NCBI RefSeq assembly: GCF_020164485.1
Contig: NZ_JAIQZA010000022.1
Span: forward strand, 1-64,000
Length of the DNA stretch: 64,000 nucleotides
Direction of reading: 5' to 3'
DNA from: Salegentibacter tibetensis
GTDB taxonomy: Bacteria > Bacteroidota > Bacteroidia > Flavobacteriales > Flavobacteriaceae
Each line of letters begins with the position of its first letter. The stretch's first letter is position 1. The notes below the pieces were generated by a model that worked only from the letters and a program-made list of their open reading frames with translations, was not told the origin of the DNA and did no database searches. A program made the position numbers and the translations under genes. Positions 1 through 6,891 of the stretch are shown here, one piece after another.

Positions 1-121
1 ATAGAACTTAAGGGGGAAAGTCTAAGAAAAAAACTGTAATATTGTCATTAACTTATCTTTTTGACCAAAATCCTTAGGGGGGTCAGTATGGCCGGAATGA
101 GGGGTCAGCATCACCGGAATA
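1..121. mobile_element. End of an IS21-like insertion sequence (rest lies left of window)
   Basis: Positions 77-99 and 100-120 are two similar direct repeats of about 22 bp, each built as G-rich/GGTCAG/purine-pyrimidine/CCGGAAT. Such multiple short terminal repeats are typical of the ends of IS21-family (IstA/IstB) elements in Bacteroidota. Coding homology of the adjacent reverse transcriptase stops at about 122-125, exactly where this repeat begins, so the IS end lies near 120-124. No transposase reading frame is visible in the 76 bases to the left, so the genes must lie outside the window. Family assignment rests on terminal-repeat architecture only. Confidence 0.6.
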
Positions 122-1216
122 TCCATAGTGGTTGAGTGTTTCCTTTCTTTGGTCTTCACCCCATCCATTGTTCCTTGATGTAAGCTGTTTTAACCGCTGT
201 TTCATCTTTCGGATACTTGTTGGATGGGCTCGGAGTCTACCTTTTCCGCGACTTCGGTAGAAGGTATGTCCAAGGAATTTGACTTTAGAGACGTGAGAAA
301 CATTTGTTTTCTCTCTATTCACTTTCAAGAATAACTTATCCTCGATAAAAGGAATAATATTCCTTAGCGTTCGCTCCGCACTCCTCCTACTCTTACAGAG
401 TAGGAGACTGTCGTCCGCATAGCGGACGAAGCGGTGCCCCCTTCTTTGGAGCTCCTTGTCCAACTCATTTAACATTACATTGCTCATCAGTGGACTTAGT
501 GGTCCTCCCTGAGGAACCCCCAGCTTTGTTTCTTCAAACTTATTCCCGATCATTACTCCAGCCCTAAGATACTTGTGAATGAGCGAGATTACCCGCCCAT
601 CCTTTATCGTTCTTGACAAGATCTCCACAAGTTTACTCTGGCTTACCTTGTCGAAGAACTCTTGCAGGTCCATATCGACAGCATAGATGTAGCCATCGCT
701 GATATAATCCCTGCATTTCTTAAGTGCCTGATGAGTATTTCTACCGGGTCTAAAGCCGTAGCTGTGGGTAGAGAATTGCTCCTCGTAAATAGGAGAGAGT
801 ACCTGAGTAATAGCTTGTTGGATTACCTTGTCTACCACTGTGGGCAAACCTAGTAAGCGCTTTCGGCCATTCTCTTTGGGTATTGTTACTCGTCGTGCTG
901 GTTTGGGACGATATTTTCCGTCCCTTATGGATTGTAATAGCTCATCTCTGTTTTCTACAAGATAGTCCTGTAAGGAGTCGATTTCCATCTTGTCTACTCC
1001 TCCCTTTCCTTTGTTGCTCCGAACCTTTTTGTAAGCCCGGTTCAGGTTGGAAGGAGACAGGATCTGTTCTAATAATCCATCTTCTAAAGTAGTAACATCA
1101 GTAAGGTTGTTTTCAGTTATCCTCATAAAGGTCTGCCCTGCTGCATAGCTGTCGGGTTCCGCCCTATCCTTTTGCAGCCAGGTATCTTTCGATATTTTCT
1201 GCATTCTTCCCTTCAT
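83..1216 (-). pseudogene. ltrA: Group II intron reverse transcriptase/maturase, C-terminus truncated
   Basis: The 377-residue frame carries the reverse transcriptase domain (about residues 60-325) with RT blocks such as HSYGFRPGRNTHQAL near 151-165, GVPQGGPLSPL near 233-243 and the catalytic YADD at 266-269. The start of the maturase (X) domain follows, but family similarity ends at LNHY (361-364). The last 13 residues are translated IS end sequence. The usual GWxNYF segment, the rest of domain X and any HNH domain are missing. Start could be the ATG at 1216 or at 1204. Intact relatives are normally above 400 residues. Function is probably lost, although polymerase residues are intact. Confidence 0.9.
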
Positions 1217-1661
1217 AAGGTAACAGTCATTGACTTCTTACTTCTTAAGGTTCTGTCCTTCCCCAATTGTGAGACCTGTGCAGTTTATGCACCTCGTTGA
1301 CTTTGGGTACTACGACGTCAGCTGACCTCTCACAGTAAATCTTGTTTCAACCATAAGTTCATACTCTGTTTCACCTATGTCTGTGAGATCTTCCGCGGTA
1401 AGACGCATCACTTTCATTCCATATATCCGCATCATTTACATCCTGATCTCCGTATAGCTTTTGGATTTCGCTTTGTGCTGCAAGCTCATCCAGATCAGAT
1501 ATGACTCATATGATGTTCGTGTTCCTCGGACCGGAAATTTGCTTTAAGCTTCCTTTAGATTCCACCTCGCGATGGACACCCTTGCTCTCAGCTAATGATA
1601 GGTAGCTATAAACCCCCATAACGGACTTGCACCGTTAAGTGATACGCCATGCACGGCGCAC
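121..1661 (-). mobile_element. Group II intron, 5' part with maturase gene, 3' end removed by an IS
   Basis: On the minus strand the intron begins at 1661 with GTGCGCC, matching the group II 5' consensus GUGYG. About 445 nt of structured non-coding sequence follow (1661-1217, RNA domains I to IV), then the maturase ORF. The 5' end lies nine bases beyond the stem of an intrinsic terminator (1671-1690) and its T-run. Insertion behind terminators is the target habit known for group IIC introns. The end of the maturase, domain V and domain VI are absent because the IS21-like end replaces them near 121. The intron should therefore be unable to splice or move. Subclass IIC is inferred from the insertion site, not from a folded structure. 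Confidence 0.8.
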
Positions 1662-1664
1662 AAC

Positions 1665-1690
1665 AAAAAAGGCAGCCATTTTTGGCTGCC
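1665..1690 (-). terminator. Intrinsic terminator serving as intron target site
   Basis: An 8-bp perfect stem (1671-1678 with 1683-1690, loop TTTT) is followed on the minus strand by six T (1670-1665). The group II intron begins at 1661, directly after this T-run. No gene that it would terminate is visible between it and the tRNA, so it was probably the end of a gene now lost or belongs to the mobile region. Confidence 0.8.
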
Positions 1691-1740
1691 TAGTTATATT
1701 ATAATGATTGTTTAATCTTTGATTTTTTTTCTCGAAAAAA

Positions 1741-1762
1741 ATGTTGTCCCTATGTTGTACCC
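1741..1762. repeat. Tandem 11-bp direct repeat, candidate integrase arm site
   Basis: Two adjacent 11-mers, ATGTTGTCCCT (1741-1751) and ATGTTGTACCC (1752-1762), differ at two positions. They lie 50-70 bp beyond the 3' end of tRNA-Asn, on the side where tyrosine-recombinase islands integrate. Short directly repeated arm-type binding sites are known near the attachment sites of such islands. No integrase gene is left in the visible sequence, so this reading is inference. Confidence 0.3.
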
Positions 1763-1763
1763 A

Positions 1764-1800
1764 CCAAAAAAAGAAAGCCACTCAATTTCTTGAATGGCTT
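1764..1800 (-). terminator. Terminator of tRNA-Asn
   Basis: An 11-bp stem with one G-T pair (1775-1785 with 1790-1800, loop TTTC) is followed on the minus strand by a T-rich run at 1774-1764. It begins 13 bases after the 3' end of the tRNA and points in the same direction. Confidence 0.85.
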
Positions 1801-1812
1801 GTCTTTACTCTG

Positions 1813-1886
1813 CTCCCCCTCAAGGACTCGAACCTTGGACCCTCTGATTAACAGTCAGATGCTCTAACCAACTGAGCTAAGGAGGA
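1813..1886 (-). tRNA. tRNA-Asn (anticodon GTT)
   Basis: Read on the minus strand, the 74-nt sequence folds as a cloverleaf. The acceptor arm TCCTCCT pairs with AGGGGGA including one G-T pair. The D-loop contains AGCTCAGTTGGTTAGAGC. The anticodon loop CTGTTAA gives GTT, and the T-arm contains GGTTCGAGTCC. The discriminator base is G and CCA is not encoded. A consensus promoter lies just upstream and a terminator just downstream. Its 3' side borders the mobile region on the left. Confidence 0.97.
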
Positions 1887-1908
1887 GTGTATCGCTCTTT
1901 TGCGGTTG

Positions 1909-1939
1909 CAAATATAAACCAAATTTTAAATCACCGCAA
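1909..1939 (-). promoter_or_regulatory. Bacteroidota-type promoter of tRNA-Asn
   Basis: On the minus strand a -33 TTG (1939-1937) is separated by 20 nt from the -7 box TATATTTG (1916-1909). This fits TTG-N17-23-TAnnTTTG, the primary sigma promoter described for Bacteroides and Flavobacterium. The expected start of transcription is near 1902, about 16 nt before the mature tRNA. Confidence 0.8.
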
Positions 1940-1995
1940 AACAAAAATTGAATTTTTTTCAGGTTTTTTTCGTTTAAAATTCCTTCCTATCCCTA

Positions 1996-3312
1996 TCACT
2001 CAAATAACCAGCGATATATGTCGTTTCCGTTAGCGAATAGCACTAGTGCAATTAAAATAAAGAACCCTATTAATTGGGCGACTTCCATAAATTTTTCATT
2101 AGGTGTGCGGCCGGTAACCATTTCATATAATAAGAAAACTACGTGCCCGCCATCTAAAGCAGGAATTGGCAGTAAATTCATTACGGCAAGAATAATAGAA
2201 ATCAGGGCGGTAGTCCCCCAGAATCCTTTCCAATCCCAGGTATCTGGAAACATTCCTCCTATGGCACCAAAGCCTCCTAATTGCGTTGCTCCTTTTTCTG
2301 TGAAAACATATTTAAATTGATAGATATAATCCTTTAGAGTCCAGTAACCATAATCGAAACCTTCTTTTATACTTTCGGCAAAACCGTATTTCTTTTGTTT
2401 AACCTCAAAATCGCGCATCACGCTAAAACCAAGAATACCATCATCATCTGGGGTAACCAGACTACTTTTAATATCGTCTCCCCGTTTATAGACAATCTCT
2501 ATTTCCTTGTTTTTATTTTCATCGGTAATCGCCCTTATTTCGTGCCAATATCCAATCTTCTGATTATTAACAGAAATAATGCTGTCCCCTTTTTTTAATC
2601 CGGCAAGTGCTGCCGTTTGTTCTGCCAAAACACTATCTACAACCGGTTTTTGTATAGGTATAAACGGTTGCATAATGCCTTTTTCAAACATTTCGCTACC
2701 TATTCCCTCCGGAATTTGCACCGTTTCTTCCTGTCCATTAGGATGTAATACAGTTATTGATTTAACATCACGCATAAATAAATGGCGGTTAATATCAAGG
2801 CTGTTTTCAAATTCCTGACCGTTTACCTGTAATACCCTGTCGCCATCTTCAAAACCAAATTGTTTAAATTCTTCAGCAATAGCAAACCCCTCTGGCATTT
2901 CATCTGGACCAACATAATTGGTTCCCCAAACAAAAATAATCATCATGTAAATTAAAAATCCAAGCACAAGGTTTACCGTTACCCCTCCAAGCATAATAAT
3001 AAGTCGCTGCCAGGCCGGTTTACTTCTAAATTCCCAGGGCTCAGGTGGTTTTGCCATCTGCTCCTTATCCATACTTTCGTCTATCATCCCGGAAATTTTC
3101 ACATAACCGCCCAGAGGCAACCATCCAATTCCGTAGACCGTTCCGCCAATTTTCTTCTTAAAGAGTGCGAATTTCACATCAAAGAAGAGGAAGAATTTTT
3201 CTACCCTGGTTTTAAATATTTTGGCGGGAATAAAATGCCCAAGTTCGTGTAAGACTATAAGTAAAGATAAGCTTAACAGTAACTGTATGGCTTTAACTAT
3301 AAATGGATCCAT
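1996..3312 (-). CDS. rseP: RIP metalloprotease RseP (site-2 protease)
   Basis: An intramembrane zinc protease of 438 residues that in other bacteria cuts anti-sigma factors after a first periplasmic cut. Membrane segment 1 holds the zinc motif HELGH at 22-26. A long periplasmic part contains PDZ-like modules, seen around GFEDGDRVLQVNGQEF and again around GLKKGDSIISVNN. The C-terminal membrane region has the second active-site motif in NLLPIPALDGGH. The longer frame opens at 3342, but that codon lies inside a candidate -7 box (3340-3347), so the ATG at 3312 is preferred. The usual flavobacterial neighbour dxr is not here. Its natural client is not shown by the sequence; the ECF sigma pair at 43 kb is a possibility only. 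Confidence 0.95.
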   Translation of the reverse strand: MDPFIVKAIQLLLSLSLLIVLHELGHFIPAKIFKTRVEKFFLFFDVKFALFKKKIGGTVYGIGWLPLGGYVKISGMIDESMDKEQMAKPPEPWEFRSKPAWQRLIIMLGGVTVNLVLGFLIYMMIIFVWGTNYVGPDEMPEGFAIAEEFKQFGFEDGDRVLQVNGQEFENSLDINRHLFMRDVKSITVLHPNGQEETVQIPEGIGSEMFEKGIMQPFIPIQKPVVDSVLAEQTAALAGLKKGDSIISVNNQKIGYWHEIRAITDENKNKEIEIVYKRGDDIKSSLVTPDDDGILGFSVMRDFEVKQKKYGFAESIKEGFDYGYWTLKDYIYQFKYVFTEKGATQLGGFGAIGGMFPDTWDWKGFWGTTALISIILAVMNLLPIPALDGGHVVFLLYEMVTGRTPNEKFMEVAQLIGFFILIALVLFANGNDIYRWLFE

Positions 3313-3339
3313 GCGTAATGCTTCAAATTTTAAATCGCA

Positions 3340-3347
3340 CAAAAGTA
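3340..3347 (-). promoter_or_regulatory. Candidate -7 box for rseP
   Basis: TACTTTTG on the minus strand fits TAnnTTTG and would start transcription near 3333, about 20 nt before the chosen start codon. No clear -33 TTG is seen at the right distance. Confidence 0.4.
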
Positions 3348-3548
3348 AACTTTTAAAATCTCCTAAAAAAGTTTAAAAGCCCTCCTGTTTTAGTGATCTG
3401 AAATTTTAAGTTTTAAACTGCGACTAATTGATTGCTAGCCCTTAATTTTGCAGTAGATTTTCTTGAGACACTCTTAAGGAAGCATTTTTAAAAAGCTAAA
3501 GATTTTCGACTTAAATCTATATATTTAAAATCTCACTTAGTAAACTAC

Positions 3549-3662
3549 CTTGGGGCAAGCCCCAAGAGACATTATTGGAAAATATATCTTGATTTCGAGG
3601 CAAGCCCGCCTGAATGATTCGGGCAGGCCTCGGAGCATTTAAATCTCGATTATCGAGTAAAT
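3549..3662. repeat. Dispersed palindromic repeat, copy 1
   Basis: The element contains three palindromes: CTTGGGGC-AA-GCCCCAAG (3549-3566), a compound hairpin at 3596-3633, and CTCGAT-T-ATCGAG (3645-3657). The last lies in a 24-nt core (3639-3662) identical to 39803-39826. The hairpin arms differ between copies but stay complementary, which points to selection on structure. The core ends eight bases before the ATG of the SCO1-type gene, so the element forms its 5' leader. The rest of 3313-3670 holds a possible plus-strand -7 box TAATTTTG at 3443-3450. Confidence 0.75.
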
Positions 3663-3670
3663 TTAATAGT

Positions 3671-4345
3671 ATGCGTGATCTTTTTGCCTGGCTCAAGAAA
3701 TTTGCCATTGTACTGTTTATACTATCAGTAATTATTATTTATAGTATTTATACGCTTTTAACTCCGGAAGAGCGCCTGCCTGTTTTTCAGCCCGATATGG
3801 TAAATGCCGAATTGGTAGATTCCACAGTGCAGCATATTCGTAAATACCATACCGTTAAAGATTTTGAGCTTATCAATCAAAATGGCGACACGATCACCCA
3901 GGATTATTATGAGAATAAAATCTATATCGCCGATTTCTTTTTCACTACCTGCCTTACCATTTGCCCTGTAATGACCGATCATATGCTGGAAATTCAAGAG
4001 CAAGTAAAGGATGATCCCGAAGTTTTGTTACTCTCCCATACCGTTTTCCCAAAAACCGATTCGGTGCCTGTTTTAAAAGCTTATGCTGAAGAAAAAGGCG
4101 TAATCGATGAAAAATGGAACCTGGTTACCGGTAATAAAAAACATATTTATGAACTGGCCAGGAAATCTTATCTCGCTTCAAAAAGCAATGGCGATGGAGG
4201 ACCGTATGATATGATTCATACCGAAAATTTCGTGCTTGTAGATAAAGAAAAACGCATCCGCGGATTTTACGATGGCACCGATGCCGAAGCTATTGAAGAT
4301 CTAATGCACGATCTTAAAGTGCTGAAAGCTGAATATAACAGATAA
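3671..4345 (+). CDS. SCO1/SenC-family copper-binding thioredoxin-fold protein
   Basis: Membrane-anchored protein of 224 residues related to Sco1, which delivers copper to the CuA site of cytochrome c oxidase. Residues 11-30 form one transmembrane anchor and the thioredoxin-like domain faces the periplasm. The copper motif CxxxC is C94-C98 in TTCLTICPVM, and the conserved third ligand His lies in YDMIHTENF near residue 185. The reading frame is open further upstream to 3614, but that part is translated repeat sequence. MRDLFAWLKKF is the natural start. No oxidase genes are adjacent, so the partner is inferred from the family. Confidence 0.9.
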   Translation: MRDLFAWLKKFAIVLFILSVIIIYSIYTLLTPEERLPVFQPDMVNAELVDSTVQHIRKYHTVKDFELINQNGDTITQDYYENKIYIADFFFTTCLTICPVMTDHMLEIQEQVKDDPEVLLLSHTVFPKTDSVPVLKAYAEEKGVIDEKWNLVTGNKKHIYELARKSYLASKSNGDGGPYDMIHTENFVLVDKEKRIRGFYDGTDAEAIEDLMHDLKVLKAEYNR

Positions 4346-4457
4346 CTCGGAAGTAATAAAAATTCTCATAAAAGAATCGAAAATTGCAACCCTCAGAAAT
4401 CAGGCCTATCGCCTATCAGTGATTTTAGTGGTGTCTTTTGTCAGGATTTTACTGATT

Positions 4458-4613
4458 CTAACCTTCATCCTTTAAAAGTGATTGTTTAAAATCTTCTACG
4501 TTTATTTCCTCTTCATTTACTCCTTCTTCTATTGCAAATCCCAATGCATATTCTTCCAGTTCCTCCGGTTTTAAAAACCGGGTTTCAATCCCGAGTTTAT
4601 GCGCAAGCTTCAT
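4458..4613 (-). pseudogene. Small antitoxin-like frame lacking its 5' end
   Basis: A 51-codon frame (MKLAHKLGIETRF... ending LLKDEG) remains open upstream to about 4679 in the same frame but finds no start codon before a TAA. The sequence, with a short hydrophobic start, a KLGIE turn and an acidic end like AIEEGVNEEE, resembles the small antitoxins that precede RelE-type toxins in Bacteroidota. No toxin gene follows. I read it as the rest of a decayed pair; a genuine short protein starting at 4613 is possible. The remainder of 4346-4793 holds nothing I recognise. Confidence 0.35.
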
Positions 4614-4793
4614 AAGCAACTTTAAATCTTTTTCGATTCTCCTTGAAATATTACTGATTCCATAATAAGCTTTTAATCTTAATTACAAGATAAGAGTTAT
4701 TTCACATTATTGCTAAGCCTCTTAAGCTATATAATTTGTGATTTTCCGGGACCCTTTAGAAAAAAGCTGTAGAATTTTAAAATGTGCTTGGGA

Positions 4794-5261
4794 TCAATTT
4801 TTAATCGTTTCTGTTACTTTAAACTGAAGCTGATAATCTGAAGCTTTTATTTTTCTGGAAGTTTTAGGATATGGTGAAAGTGCAACTGCATTCAGTGAAA
4901 AATCCCCCTGAAAGAATTTCGTAAGAGAGAGATTTTGCGATTGGGTACTAATAATTTCTTCTCCTACCAGATTTCCGTTTTTAAATATTTCTATCAGAAT
5001 TTTTGCTTCGCCGGCCCTGATGCAGGTTACGTCACTGGGACATCTGGAATCCACCAACACCTCTTTAAACCTAATTGTTTTTCCGCCGAAATTAAAAGAC
5101 TCCCCAACATAGGTTTTACCGTAATGCTCTATATCTTCAATTTCTTCCTGTGCTGAAGCGGGAATTATAAAAAGAAAAAAGGCAGCCATTAACAAAGCTG
5201 ATTTTATTGAAATATAATTTCTACTAATTCGGTTGCTATTGGTTATATATAATTCTTGCAT
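4794..5261 (-). CDS. Secreted protein of unknown function
   Basis: A 155-residue protein with a hydrophobic segment and signal-peptidase site (ALLMAAFFLFIIPASAQ, about 22-38), so exported to the periplasm or beyond. The long N-region makes a later start at Met25 possible. The mature part has only two cysteines, in SRCPSDVTCIRAGEA, probably a disulfide, followed by alternating hydrophobic residues that suggest a small beta-sandwich. I recall similar CPxxxxC small exported proteins in Flavobacteriia but no function. It stands alone, in the same direction as the ZIP gene upstream, separated by 50 bp. Confidence 0.75.
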   Translation of the reverse strand: MQELYITNSNRISRNYISIKSALLMAAFFLFIIPASAQEEIEDIEHYGKTYVGESFNFGGKTIRFKEVLVDSRCPSDVTCIRAGEAKILIEIFKNGNLVGEEIISTQSQNLSLTKFFQGDFSLNAVALSPYPKTSRKIKASDYQLQFKVTETIKN

Positions 5262-5311
5262 AACTCTTTACTACTAAAGACTGTGCCACAACCTAAATGT
5301 TGCAAAAGCTT

Positions 5312-6133
5312 TTATCCTAAACCAACATCCAGCGTCATCATGACCATAAATCCGATGATAAACCCAATAGTAGCAATATCGGTATAATTACCTTTTTGCG
5401 ATTCCGGTACCACTTCTTCTACTACCACAAAGATCATCGCCCCGGCAGCAAAAGAAAGCGCATAAGGTAAAATTGGCTCAAAGGTCATTACTGCCCAGGC
5501 ACCTAATACAGCGGCAAAGGGCTCTACAATTGCGGAAAGCTGGCCATAATTAAAACTTTTCCAACGGTTCATTCCCAGTCCCCGCAAAGGCATGGCAACC
5601 GCAAAACCTTCAGGAAAATTCTGTAATCCAATCCCGATAGCCAGGGCTACTGCACCACCAATAGTTGCGCCTTCCATGCCGGCACCTGCGGCTCCAAAAA
5701 GAACACCAACAGCTAAACCTTCAGGAATATTATGCAAAGTAATGGCCAGGGTAAGTAAGACCGATTTATGCCATGGTGTTTTTATACCTTCCTTTTCACT
5801 CATTTTAAAGTTTACGTGTAAGTGTGGTAATATTTTATCAAGTCCGAAAAGAAAAAGCGCACCCAGGCCAAAACCAATAAGAGGCGGAACCGTTTTTTCA
5901 AAACCTTCTCCCGGGCTCATTTCTATCCCGGGTGCAAGTAAGCTCCAAAAACTGGCAGCCACCATTACCCCACCCGTAAAACCCAGCATTCCGTCAAATA
6001 ATTTCCTATTCATATTCTTGAAAAGAAAAACCAGGGAAGCTCCGGCTGCCGTAAGTAACCAGGTAAAAATCGTGGCTATTAAAGCGGCCGTTACCGGGTC
6101 TAACTGCTCAAAATACGCTATTATATCTTCCAT
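5312..6133 (-). CDS. ZIP-family metal transporter
   Basis: Integral membrane protein of 273 residues with about eight hydrophobic segments. The signature metal-binding helices are present as HNIPEGLAVGVLFG and NFPEGFAVAMPLRG; His/Pro-Glu-Gly in helices 4 and 5 forms the binuclear transport site in the ZIP family. ZIP proteins bring Zn, Fe or Mn into the cytoplasm. The ATG follows the stop codon of the DtxR-type regulator without a gap (TAA-ATG), so both are one transcript and the substrate is likely the metal sensed by that regulator. It is closest in pattern to ZupT/GufA-like members. Confidence 0.92.
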   Translation of the reverse strand: MEDIIAYFEQLDPVTAALIATIFTWLLTAAGASLVFLFKNMNRKLFDGMLGFTGGVMVAASFWSLLAPGIEMSPGEGFEKTVPPLIGFGLGALFLFGLDKILPHLHVNFKMSEKEGIKTPWHKSVLLTLAITLHNIPEGLAVGVLFGAAGAGMEGATIGGAVALAIGIGLQNFPEGFAVAMPLRGLGMNRWKSFNYGQLSAIVEPFAAVLGAWAVMTFEPILPYALSFAAGAMIFVVVEEVVPESQKGNYTDIATIGFIIGFMVMMTLDVGLG

Positions 6134-6793
6134 TTATTGCTGTATTTTTATATAGAGATTATTCGATATTAATTGTGAAATCCTTAGTTGTCGTTCTTCA
6201 ATTAAAATTAGCATTGATCCATCAAAAGCTTCTTTTTCCAGAACTTTAATATCCTTCCCTAGCGAGATATTATTCTTATCTAAAAACCTTAAAAAATCTG
6301 ATGAGCTATCTTTAACTCCTACACAAATTCCCTGTTCGGTCTTTTCTAATTCTGAAAGCAACATTTTATTGGCTACACTAAAGTTCCCCTCAGCATCCGG
6401 TATTGGATCTCCGTGAGGGTCACGCTTGGGAAAACCCAGAAATTTATCTAATTCACGGGTGAGTTTTTCAGATTTTATATGTTCCAGTTGTTCGGCTATA
6501 TCATGCACTTCATCCCAGTTAAAATTGAGTTTTTCTACCAGAAAATATTCCCACAGCCTGTGTTTTCTAATTACCTCTACAGCAGTTTTCCTCCCTAATT
6601 CACTCAGCTTTACTCCCTGGTATTTCTTATAGACTACCAGTTCTTTTTCTGATAGTTTCTTAATCATATCGGTAACCGAGGAAGCCTTGGTATCCATTTC
6701 TTCAGCCAGCGCGTTGGTGCTTACGCCAGCCTGGTACTTTCGTTCTAAATGAAAAATCGCCTTAAGGTAATTCTCTTCTGAAAAACTAAACAT
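6134..6793 (-). CDS. DtxR/MntR-family metal-dependent transcriptional regulator
   Basis: The 219-residue protein has the family order: an N-terminal winged helix (about 5-65), a metal-binding dimerisation domain (about 65-140, with HRLWEYFLVEKL, WDEVHDIAEQLEHI and DPHGDPIPD), and a C-terminal SH3-like/FeoA domain (about 150-215). In DtxR the residue before PHGNPIP is the ligand Cys102; here it is Asp, so Mn or another divalent metal is as likely as Fe. Co-transcribed with the ZIP transporter and divergent from a TonB receptor; a palindrome in the 98-bp gap is a plausible operator controlling both directions. Confidence 0.92.
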   Translation of the reverse strand: MFSFSEENYLKAIFHLERKYQAGVSTNALAEEMDTKASSVTDMIKKLSEKELVVYKKYQGVKLSELGRKTAVEVIRKHRLWEYFLVEKLNFNWDEVHDIAEQLEHIKSEKLTRELDKFLGFPKRDPHGDPIPDAEGNFSVANKMLLSELEKTEQGICVGVKDSSSDFLRFLDKNNISLGKDIKVLEKEAFDGSMLILIEERQLRISQLISNNLYIKIQQ

Positions 6794-6844
6794 TCTCCCA
6801 ATTTATATTTTCCAAAAATACATTTTTAAATTTAAAAACCTATT

Positions 6845-6877
6845 TTTAGACTTATCTAAATATATTTTATAGTTTTG
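6845..6877 (+). promoter_or_regulatory. Candidate DtxR-type operator and -7 box before the TonB receptor
   Basis: TTTAGA-CTTA-TCTAAA (6845-6860) is a perfect 6-bp inverted repeat with a 4-nt spacer, similar to the DtxR/MntR operator core TTAGN-GCTAA. A -7 box TAGTTTTG at 6870-6877 follows, so a bound repressor would cover the promoter. Position between regulator and receptor is seen; binding by the neighbour regulator is inferred. Confidence 0.55.
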
Positions 6878-6891
6878 TCAAAAATACGAAA

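Noticed and set aside
662-1092. Plus-strand ORFs of 63 and 69 codons opposite the maturase gene
   Set aside because: They lie antisense to a clear reverse transcriptase domain and show no protein-like motifs.
1741-1762. CRISPR-like repeat
   Set aside because: Only two adjacent 11-bp units without spacers; no cas genes anywhere in the window.
3313-3342. Upstream start of rseP at 3342
   Set aside because: The codon lies in a -7 promoter box, and the ten extra residues are absent from the usual RseP start before the first membrane helix.
3614-3670. Upstream extension of the SCO1-type gene
   Set aside because: The extra codons are translation of the palindromic repeat, and the membrane anchor starts properly at 3671.
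5592-6155. 187-codon plus-strand ORF opposite the ZIP gene
   Set aside because: Antisense shadow of a well-defined transporter; its composition is Pro/Ser/Lys-rich, as expected from the opposite strand of membrane helices.
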